In this document: positions 55,600 to 64,000 of the stretch, in pieces
Numbering within the stretch: the stretch's first letter is position 1
Layout: every line of letters starts with the position of its first letter
Origin: Methyloterricola oryzae
GTDB taxonomy: Bacteria > Pseudomonadota > Gammaproteobacteria > Methylococcales > Methylococcaceae
Direction: 5' to 3'
DNA length: 64,000 nucleotides
NCBI RefSeq assembly: GCF_000934725.1
Contig: NZ_JYNS01000005.1
Location: forward strand, 1-64,000
Position numbers and translations under genes: made by a program
The notes under the pieces: generated by a model
What the model was told of the DNA's origin: nothing
Database searches by the model: none
What the model saw: the letters and a program-made list of their open reading frames with translations, nothing else

Positions 55600-57416
55600 G
55601 CGAATTCCATTTTCTCAGGCCTTTGTGGCTGCTGGCCTTGCTGCCCCATGCCTTGCTGTGCTGGCGGATGCTGCGGCGCGGCGGGCGGGCCGGCGCCTGG
55701 GAAAACCTGATCGAGCCAGCGCTGCTGCCCCATATCCTGGTGCATCATCGGGTCGGCAGGCGCGGTCGATTCGTCCCTGTGGTCTACGCACTGGGCGGCT
55801 TGCTGGGCATCGTTGCCCTGGCCGGGCCGGTATGGGAGCGATTGCCGGCACCCGTCTTCCGCGACGATGCGGCCCTGGTCATCGCCCTGGACCTGTCCCG
55901 CACCATGGATGCGGCGGACATCAAGCCCAGCCGCCTGGAGCGCGCGCGCTTCAAGGTGGCCGACATCCTGGCGCAGCGCAAGGACGGGCTGTTCGCCCTG
56001 CTGGTTTACTCGGGGGGCGCCTTTACGGTCACCCCGCTCACGGACGATGCCCACACCATCAAGGCGCAGTTGTCCGCCTTGAGTTCGGCCTTGATGCCGG
56101 CGCAGGGCAGCCGCGCCGACCTGGCCCTGGATCTCGCCGAACGGCTGCTCAAGCAATCCGGCCTGACCCACGGGGATGTGTTGCTGATCACCAGCGGGGT
56201 CAATCTGACCCGGGCCGAGCCCGCGGCGGAACGCCTGGCCGGAGAGGGCTACCGCGTGTCGGTGCTGGGCGCGGGAGGGCTGGAAGGCGCGCCCGTCCCA
56301 CTGCCCCAGGGCGGGTTCCTGGAAGACACCCAGGGCAATATCATCGTATCCAAGCTGGCCGCTCCCGCGCTGCAGCAGCTGGCCCGGAGCGGACGCGGGT
56401 TCTACGAGACCATGACGGCGGAAAACTCGGATATCGCCCAATTGCTGGCCTTCATGTCTCGCAGCGGGAGAGGGGCAGAAGGCGCGGAAGGCCAGACCAA
56501 AATGGATCTGTGGGAAGAGCGCGGCCCCTGGCTGCTGCTGCCGCTGCTGCCGCTGGCGGCCCTGGCCTTCCGGCGCGGCTATCTGGCCCTGCTGCTGTGC
56601 CTGCTGCCGATGCCGGACCCGGCGCATGCCTTGGAATGGCAGGACCTGTGGCGCACGCCGGACCAGCAGGCGCGGCAGAACTTTGAGGCGGGGGACGCCG
56701 CCAAGGCGGCGGAGACCTTTCAGCGCCCTGACTGGAAGGCCGCCGCCCAGTACAAGGCCGGCCAGTTCAAGGAGTCGGTCGCCACCCTGGATGGGCAGTC
56801 GGGCGCTCTAGCGCAGTACAACCTGGGCAATGCCCTGGCTCGCCAGGGGCGCTACCCGGAGGCCATCCAGGCCTATGACCGGGCCCTGGCGCAGAATCCC
56901 GGCGACGAGGACGCCCGCTATAACAAGGAACTGGTGGAAAAGGCCTTGCAGGAGCAGAAGAAGCAGCAACAGCAGGACCAGAAAGGGCAGGGCAAGGATA
57001 AGTCCGACGAAAAGCAGGACGGCAAGGACCAGAAGGATCAGCATTCGCAGCAGGATTCCTCCGAAGAGTCCCAGTCCGGCGACGAGGGCAAGGATCAGAA
57101 GCAGCCGGACCCGTCCCAGGAACAGAATGGCAAGGAAAACGAGGGACAGCAGGGGCAGCAGGGGCAGCAGCCGGAACAAGGCAATAAGGAGCGGGAATCC
57201 GACCAGCCCCAGACCGGCCAGGGGAAGGAGCAGGACAAGGCCGAACTCCAGGAGCCTGAAAGCCGAGGCGAGTCCAACTCGCGTCCCAATGAGGAGCAGC
57301 AGGCCAGCGAACAGTGGCTGCGGCGCATTCCCGATGACCCGGGCGGCCTGTTGAAGCGCAAGTTCTATTACCAGTATCAGCAGCGGCAAGGCCAAGGCAG
57401 GGGCCGACAACCATGA
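55596..57416 (+). CDS. von Willebrand A and TPR protein, BatB-BatC-like fusion
   Basis: This 606-residue protein starts at GTG 55596 and joins two roles. The N-terminal part has two membrane helices and a vWA domain (ALVIALDLSRTMDAADIKPSRLERARFKVADIL), with the MIDAS changed from DxSxS to DLSRT. After another hydrophobic stretch comes a TPR part (AQYNLGNALARQGRYPEAIQAYDRALAQNPGDEDARYNKELVEKAL) and a long low-complexity tail rich in Q, K, D, E and G. A short conserved end (RRIPDDPGGLLKRKFYYQYQ) closes it. The tail is probably disordered. Confidence 0.88.
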   Translation: MSEFHFLRPLWLLALLPHALLCWRMLRRGGRAGAWENLIEPALLPHILVHHRVGRRGRFVPVVYALGGLLGIVALAGPVWERLPAPVFRDDAALVIALDLSRTMDAADIKPSRLERARFKVADILAQRKDGLFALLVYSGGAFTVTPLTDDAHTIKAQLSALSSALMPAQGSRADLALDLAERLLKQSGLTHGDVLLITSGVNLTRAEPAAERLAGEGYRVSVLGAGGLEGAPVPLPQGGFLEDTQGNIIVSKLAAPALQQLARSGRGFYETMTAENSDIAQLLAFMSRSGRGAEGAEGQTKMDLWEERGPWLLLPLLPLAALAFRRGYLALLLCLLPMPDPAHALEWQDLWRTPDQQARQNFEAGDAAKAAETFQRPDWKAAAQYKAGQFKESVATLDGQSGALAQYNLGNALARQGRYPEAIQAYDRALAQNPGDEDARYNKELVEKALQEQKKQQQQDQKGQGKDKSDEKQDGKDQKDQHSQQDSSEESQSGDEGKDQKQPDPSQEQNGKENEGQQGQQGQQPEQGNKERESDQPQTGQGKEQDKAELQEPESRGESNSRPNEEQQASEQWLRRIPDDPGGLLKRKFYYQYQQRQGQGRGRQP

Positions 57417-59191
57417 TGCACACCTTCTCCCGAGGTTGGATTCAACTCCTCCACGATGGATGGACCTGGCGCGCCGTCGCGCTGATCTGTCTGTTCGCGC
57501 TGTTCGGTTCGGCGGCCCAGGCGGCCAGTATCCGTGTGGCCCCGGACCGCAATCCGGTCTCCCTGAACGAGTCCTTCAATCTGGTGTTCACCGCCACGGA
57601 GAAGCCCGACGACGACCCGGATTTCTCGCCCCTGGAGAAGGACTTCAAGATTCTGAGCCAGGGGCAGAGCAGCCAGATGTCCATCGACAACGGGCATTTC
57701 AGCCGCACCACCGAGTGGACCTTGACCCTGATGCCCAAGCAGGCGGGCACGTTCACCCTTCCGCCCATCGCTTTCGGCAGCGACCACAGCGAGCAGACGG
57801 TCATCACCGTGCAAGCCGGATCAGAGGAAACCGCAGCCGGAAGCGGAAGCACGGCGCCGGGTGAAGTGCTGCTGGAGGTGCAGGCCGAGCCGCGCAACCC
57901 CTATGTGCAGGCCCAGGTGCGCTACACCGTGCGGGTGCTGCGCCGGGTCAATTTCAATGGCGCGGAACTGAGCGAGCCGGTGGTGCACGACGCCCTGGTG
58001 GAACGTCTGGGCGAGGACCGCGGCTACCAGGCCGAGCGCGGCGGTCAGCAATACGCCGTGATAGAGCGGCAGTACGCCATCTTCCCGCAGAAAAGCGGCC
58101 CGCTGCGCATCGAGCCCTTGACCCTGGAGGCGCAGATTCCATCGGGCGGACGCTCCCGCTTCAACAGTTTCTTCGGGATGGGATCGCGGGTGGCACGCGC
58201 CCAGTCCAAGGCCGTGGAACTGAACGTGCGGCCCATTCCCGCCGGGTTCACCGGGCAGCACTGGTTGCCGGCGGAATCGCTGGAACTGACGGAGGCCTGG
58301 TCTCAGACACCGCCGCGGACGGAGGCGGGCGAGCCCATCACCCGCACCCTGGCCTTGCGCGCCAAGGGCGCGACGGTAGGCGTCCTGCCCGAACTGGCCC
58401 CCAATCTGGAGCGCGCCATCGGCGACCAGGCCAAGCTCTATCCCGATCAGCCCGCCATGAACGAGGAAAAGCGTCCGGATGGGATCATCAGCAGCCGTCA
58501 GGAAAAAACCGCCCTATTGCCGGGGAGGGCCGGCAGGATCGCGCTGCCCGCCATCGAGATTCCCTGGTGGAACACCCGGAGCGACCGCATGGAGGTGGCC
58601 AGGCTGCCGGAACAAACCCTGACCGTCACCGGCGCCGCCGGCGAACCCGCACCCACCGCGCCGCCGGCCGCAGAGCCTGCGCCCGCGGAGGCTTTTCCCG
58701 CGGTTTCCCGGAAGCCGGACGCGGCGAACCCGGCGGTTCCTGCTGCCCAGCTCACAGCCGACCCCTGGTTCTGGAGCACCCTGGTGGCTGCTATCGGCTG
58801 GTTGCTTACGGCCCTGTTCTGGCTGCGTGCTCGCCATTCCCCGGCTTCGCCCGCGCAGGACGGCGAGCAGGCGGAGCTTCCGGGGCTTCGGGCCGCCACG
58901 CGTGCGGCGAAAGAGGCCTGTGGGACGGGAGATCCGACGCGTGCGCGCGATGCCCTGCTGGTCTGGGCGGCGGCGCGTTGGCCGAAGGATGCGCCAAGCT
59001 CCCTGGCCGCATTGGCGCGGCACACCGGCGGCGAGCTGGCTCAAGCAATCGCTGAACTGGAGCGGGCGCTGTACAGCCGTTCCGGCAGCAGCTGGAATGG
59101 CGAGACCCTCGGCAAGTTGATCGCTGAGCCACAGCGGGGAGACGCGCAGACTCAGAAGGCGCCGGATCTGGAGCCCTTGTATCGCAGTTGA
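57413..59191 (+). CDS. batD: BatD oxygen-tolerance-type protein
   Basis: This 592-residue protein has a signal peptide ([15 protein letters not shown]), repeats of beta-rich modules ([50 protein letters not shown] and [25 protein letters not shown]), a C-terminal membrane helix ([21 protein letters not shown]) and a cytoplasmic tail. This is the BatD pattern, the last gene of Bat operons linked with stress tolerance and envelope assembly. It overlaps the previous stop by four bases. mnmG follows. Confidence 0.9.
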   Translation: MMHTFSRGWIQLLHDGWTWRAVALICLFALFGSAAQAASIRVAPDRNPVSLNESFNLVFTATEKPDDDPDFSPLEKDFKILSQGQSSQMSIDNGHFSRTTEWTLTLMPKQAGTFTLPPIAFGSDHSEQTVITVQAGSEETAAGSGSTAPGEVLLEVQAEPRNPYVQAQVRYTVRVLRRVNFNGAELSEPVVHDALVERLGEDRGYQAERGGQQYAVIERQYAIFPQKSGPLRIEPLTLEAQIPSGGRSRFNSFFGMGSRVARAQSKAVELNVRPIPAGFTGQHWLPAESLELTEAWSQTPPRTEAGEPITRTLALRAKGATVGVLPELAPNLERAIGDQAKLYPDQPAMNEEKRPDGIISSRQEKTALLPGRAGRIALPAIEIPWWNTRSDRMEVARLPEQTLTVTGAAGEPAPTAPPAAEPAPAEAFPAVSRKPDAANPAVPAAQLTADPWFWSTLVAAIGWLLTALFWLRARHSPASPAQDGEQAELPGLRAATRAAKEACGTGDPTRARDALLVWAAARWPKDAPSSLAALARHTGGELAQAIAELERALYSRSGSSWNGETLGKLIAEPQRGDAQTQKAPDLEPLYRS

Positions 59192-59230
59192 GGGTTTTCC
59201 GCCCCCCGGCGCCGGTTCCGGGCGGCCGGT

Positions 59231-59240
59231 ATGGTATGAT
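59231..59240 (+). promoter_or_regulatory. Possible extended -10 promoter of mnmG
   Basis: TGG directly before TATGAT (59235-59240) makes an extended -10 element 40 bases before the mnmG start. No good -35 was found at the usual distance. Confidence 0.4.
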
Positions 59241-59280
59241 TTCGCCCAGTTTCAGCCAGCGCCATCCAGAGTTTTCCAGC

Positions 59281-61154
<1,874 letters not shown>

Positions 61155-61155
<1 letters not shown>

Positions 61156-61775
61156 TGGCACAGGACCTGGATCGCCTGCTCGCGGAGGGGCTGGCGCAGA
61201 TGGGCGTCGCCGCCGATGCGGGTCAGCGGGAGCGGTTGCTGGTCTTCCTGCAGTTACTGCGCAAATGGAATCGTGTCTATAATCTCACCTCCATCACGGA
61301 CCCGGCCGACATGGTCAGGCTGCATCTGCTCGACAGCCTGGCGGTCTTGCCGCACCTGAAAGGGTGGCGTGTGCTGGATGTGGGCACGGGGGCGGGTCTG
61401 CCGGGCATTCCCCTGGCGCTGTTGGCCGGAGAGAAGGATTTCACCCTGCTGGACGGCAACTCCAAGAAGACGCGCTTCGTGCAGCAGGCCATCATCGAAC
61501 TGGGCCTTCGCAACGCCCGCGTGGTGCATGCGCGCATCGAGCGCTTCGCCGACCCGGAGGGCTTCGATGTGATACTGGCCCGCGCCTTCGCCAGCCTGCC
61601 GGTGATCGTGGAACACACGCGGCGGCTTTTGGCCCCGGGCGGCGTGATCCTTGCGCAGAAGGGCAAATGGGCGGAACAGGACTCACCGACCCCGTTTGCC
61701 GTTGAAAGCGTTCCCTTGAAAATTCCCGGAGTGGATGCCGAGCGGCACCTGCTTTCCGTCACCTTGCCAGGATAA
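61155..61775 (+). CDS. rsmG: 16S rRNA (guanine527-N7)-methyltransferase RsmG
   Basis: RsmG methylates G527 of 16S rRNA. The 206-residue protein has RKWNRVYNLTSITDPADMVRLHLLDSLAVLPHL, the SAM-binding LDVGTGAGLPGIPLALL and DGNSKKTRFVQQAIIELGL, then FDVILARAFASLPVIVEHTRRLLAPGGVILAQKG. ATG 61155 overlaps the mnmG stop by one base. The frame upstream is only the shadow of mnmG. Confidence 0.95.
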
Positions 61776-61781
61776 AGAGCC

Positions 61782-62555
61782 ATGGGAAAAATCATTGCGG
61801 TGGCCAACCAGAAAGGGGGGGTCGGCAAGACCACCACCAGCGTCAACCTCACCGCCTCGCTCGCCACCGCCAAGCGCCGCGTGCTGCTCATCGACCTCGA
61901 TCCCCAGGGCAACGCCACCATGGGCTGCGGGGTCAACAAGAAGAAGCTGGTCCATTCCTCCTATGAGGTGCTGACCCGCCAGTCCAAGCCGGGCGACGCC
62001 ATCCTGCCGCTGAAGGAGCTGGGCTTTCATATCCTCCCCGGCAATGCGGACCTGACCGCGGCTCAGGTGGACCTGCTGCATCACGACAACCGCGAGCGCG
62101 CCCTGCGCGAGGCGCTGGAGAGTTGCCGCGGCGACTACGATTTCATCTTCGTGGACTGCCCGCCGTCTTTGAACATGCTCACCGTCAACGCCATGGTGGC
62201 GGCGGACAGCGTGCTGATCCCCATGCAATGCGAGTACTACGCCCTGGAAGGCCTTTCCGATCTCATGGACACCCTGGAAAACATCCGCCGGACGGTGAAT
62301 CCCAAGCTGGCCATCGAAGGGCTGCTGCGCACCATGTTCGACCCCCGCAGCCGACTGGCCAAGGAAGTTTCGGATCAGTTGCTGGAGCACTTCGGCGACA
62401 AGGTGCTGCGTACCGTCATCCCGCGCAACATCCGCCTGGCGGAAGCGCCCAGCCACGGCCTGCCGGCCCTGATGTACGACAAGTCCTCCCGCGGCGCCGT
62501 GGCCTATCTGGCCCTGGCGGGAGAGATCATGCGCCGCAACGAGAAAGCCGCCTGA
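61782..62555 (+). CDS. parA: Chromosome partitioning ATPase ParA
   Basis: ParA/Soj moves the origin region with ParB. The 257-residue protein has the deviant Walker A KGGVGKTTTSVNL, LLIDLDPQGNATMGCG, FIFVDCPPSLNMLTVNAM, and PMQCEYYALEGLSDLMDTLE. It starts six bases after rsmG and is followed by parB after 13 bases. No match to the parS consensus (GTTTCACGTGAAAC) was seen in the window. Confidence 0.95.
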   Translation: MGKIIAVANQKGGVGKTTTSVNLTASLATAKRRVLLIDLDPQGNATMGCGVNKKKLVHSSYEVLTRQSKPGDAILPLKELGFHILPGNADLTAAQVDLLHHDNRERALREALESCRGDYDFIFVDCPPSLNMLTVNAMVAADSVLIPMQCEYYALEGLSDLMDTLENIRRTVNPKLAIEGLLRTMFDPRSRLAKEVSDQLLEHFGDKVLRTVIPRNIRLAEAPSHGLPALMYDKSSRGAVAYLALAGEIMRRNEKAA

Positions 62556-62568
62556 CCCGGAGAGTCAC

Positions 62569-63429
62569 ATGACAGCGAAGAAACGAGGCCTGGGGCGCGG
62601 ACTGGATGCCCTGCTGGGGGCGGTTAGCATCGAGCCGCCCGGCGACAAGGAGCGCGACAAGCTCAAGACGCTGCCGGTGGAGTTCATGCGCAGCAGCCGT
62701 TTCCAGCCGCGCAAGGATTTCGACCCCGCGCGCCTGCAGGAACTGGCCGACTCCATCAGCGCCCAGGGCGTGGTCCAGCCCATCGTGGTGCGCGAGGTGG
62801 CGGAGAACCGCTACGAGATCATCGCCGGCGAGCGACGCTGGCGCGCCGCCCAGATGGCGGGGCTGCACGATATCCCGGTGGTGATCCGCGAAGTGCCGGA
62901 CCAGGCGGCCCTGGCCATCGCCCTCATCGAGAACATCCAGCGCCAGGACCTCAACCCCCTGGAGGAGGCCGAGGCGCTCAAGCGCCTACTGGAGGAATTC
63001 TCCCTGACCCACCAGCAGGTGGCGGACGCCGTGGGCAAGTCCCGGGCCGCCGTCTCCAATCTGATGCGCCTCAACGAACTGCATCCGGACGCCAAGGCCC
63101 TTTTGGTCTCGGGCGAGATCGAGATGGGCCATGCCCGCGCCATTCTGGGCCTGCCCTACGAACGCCAGGGTGCGGTCGCCGCGCAGGTGGCGGCCAAGCG
63201 CCTGAACGTGCGCGAGACCGAGGCCCTCGTGCGCAAGCTCCAGGAGGCCGGTCAGGCAACCCGTCCCGGCCGTCAGCAGGACCCCGACATCACCCGCTTC
63301 GCCGAACAGATCACCGAGAAGCTGGGGGCCCGCGTGCAGATCCAGCACAGCAGCAAGGGCGCCGGCAAGCTCATCATCAGCTACGACAGCCTGGACCAAT
63401 TGGAAGGCGTCATCGAACGCCTGGGTTGA
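62569..63429 (+). CDS. parB: Chromosome partitioning CTPase ParB
   Basis: ParB/Spo0J binds parS sites and spreads along DNA. The 286-residue protein has KRGLGRGLDALLG at the start, FQPRKDFDPARLQELADSISAQGVVQPIVVRE, YEIIAGERRWRAAQMAGL (CTP box), ENIQRQDLNPLEEAEALKRLLEEFSLTHQQVADAVGKSRAAVSNLMRL (helix-turn-helix) and a C-terminal dimer domain. It ends 244 bases before atpI. Confidence 0.96.
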   Translation: MTAKKRGLGRGLDALLGAVSIEPPGDKERDKLKTLPVEFMRSSRFQPRKDFDPARLQELADSISAQGVVQPIVVREVAENRYEIIAGERRWRAAQMAGLHDIPVVIREVPDQAALAIALIENIQRQDLNPLEEAEALKRLLEEFSLTHQQVADAVGKSRAAVSNLMRLNELHPDAKALLVSGEIEMGHARAILGLPYERQGAVAAQVAAKRLNVRETEALVRKLQEAGQATRPGRQQDPDITRFAEQITEKLGARVQIQHSSKGAGKLIISYDSLDQLEGVIERLG

Positions 63430-63617
63430 AGGTCTGACGGCAACGGACTGTTTCCGGGGCGCCGGCGATCCCTGGCCCGTCCATGGCCTGTTGCGGGACG
63501 CAAAGCCCCGTGATGCCATGAATTTAGGGCCTCTGCCGGCGCAGTCCGGCCTGCCTTCTCACCTCCCCGAACCAGCCCGTCAGAACCGCACGTGACCGCC
63601 CCGGCGGACATAAATCG

Positions 63618-63646
63618 TTGATCTCCTGCACAACGGTTGATATGAT
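63618..63646 (+). promoter_or_regulatory. Promoter of the ATP synthase operon
   Basis: TTGATC (63618-63623), a 17-base spacer and TATGAT (63641-63646) form a sigma-70 promoter, with a TGA just before the -10 that makes it an extended type. It lies 28 bases before the atpI start. Confidence 0.65.
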
Positions 63647-63673
63647 TCCGACCGATTCAGAGGGGGGACGCCT

Positions 63674-64000
63674 ATGAGCGGGACCGGCCTGTTCGTTGCA
63701 GTCAGGCACGTGCTCCTGATTCAGGTGCTAACAATAATTGGGATTTTCGCTGTAGCCTACGGGCTGGCTGGCTTCCAGGAAGCCAAGTCGGCGCTGCTGG
63801 GTGGATTGGTGGGGTTCTTGCCCAACGCCTATTTTGCCTTCAAGTTCGGTCGGCGCGATCCGACCAAGACGGCTCAGGCGGTGGTCAAGGCTTTCTATCT
63901 GGGCGAAACGGTCAAGCTGACCATCACCGCCCTCCTGTTTGTCATTGTATTCCAACTTCCAGGCATCTTGTTCATGCCGTTATTCATCGGCTTTGTCGCG
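63674..64000 (+). CDS. atpI: ATP synthase subunit I (cut by window edge)
   Basis: AtpI is a small membrane protein that helps assemble the c-ring of F-type ATP synthase. The first 109 residues are in the window, with four hydrophobic segments (HVLLIQVLTIIGIFAVAYGLAG, SALLGGLVGFLPNAYFAFK, KLTITALLFVIVFQLPGILFMPLFIGFVA). The AtpI pattern GGLVGFLPNAYFAF is clear. A GGGGGG ribosome binding site precedes the ATG. The rest of the ATP synthase genes should lie to the right. Confidence 0.9.
   Translation, partial: MSGTGLFVAVRHVLLIQVLTIIGIFAVAYGLAGFQEAKSALLGGLVGFLPNAYFAFKFGRRDPTKTAQAVVKAFYLGETVKLTITALLFVIVFQLPGILFMPLFIGFVA

Noticed and set aside
61782-64000. parS sites near parA-parB
   Set aside because: No match close to GTTTCACGTGAAAC was found here or elsewhere in the window by eye.

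Overview
The window reads as chromosome from a GC-rich gammaproteobacterium. The gammaproteobacterial markers are ZipA in an smc-zipA-ligA cluster, the bamA-skp-fabZ-lpxA-rnhB envelope run, and mnmG-rsmG-parA-parB followed by atpI, which normally sits near the replication origin. The metabolic genes suggest a self-feeding or methylotroph-like organism: a DAB inorganic-carbon pump, NAD-linked [NiFe]-hydrogenase subunits, the nitrogenase-modifying enzyme DraT, molybdenum cofactor genes, and XrtA/PEP-CTERM-type exopolysaccharide regulation. Methanotrophs (Methylococcales) or Chromatiales-like bacteria both fit, and the genus cannot be fixed from this window.

Layout. 1-316: 3' end of an IS66 element. 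395-548: tRNA-Met with its promoter and terminator, read leftward. 656-4607: a cupin-like protein, a NarX/MoxY-type two-component pair and an HDOD protein. 4748-12307: a LysR regulator divergent from a tight dabB-dabA-cysD-cysN operon, with a 38-codon ORF overlapping the dabB start. 12785-15717: a Rieske ferredoxin, two small proteins and lnt. 16042-17984: a LuxR solo, a perfect lux/las-type box and a secreted Calx-beta protein. 18471-21410: a decayed island with an internally inverted IS66 copy, a DUF488 gene, a 5'-truncated nitric oxide reductase and an integrase fragment beside tRNA-Val(CAC). 21565-26359: two orphans, galE, moeA, mobB and a uronate epimerase. 26699-31600: XrtA-type sugar transferase, prsK and prsR.

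31749-44563 is housekeeping: phoU, bamA, skp, fabZ, lpxA, rnhB, a MOSC protein, smc, zipA and ligA. lpxD and lpxB are missing from their usual slots. 44595-48560 holds draT, moaE, moaD and a DUF1631 gene with a strong terminator. 48707-51805 is hoxF-hoxU-hoxY on the minus strand with no hoxH beside it. 52013-59191 is hemW followed by a five-gene Bat-type von Willebrand operon without its usual moxR. 59281-64000 is mnmG, rsmG, parA, parB and the start of the ATP synthase operon with a good promoter.

The most unusual points are the carbon-pump/sulfate-activation operon and its small upstream ORF, the LuxR solo with a textbook operator upstream of a secreted protein, the hydrogenase set lacking its catalytic subunit, draT without draG, and the IS66 copy whose middle has been flipped between two 5-bp inverted repeats. 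Functions are assigned by recognising protein families and motifs by eye. No database search was run.
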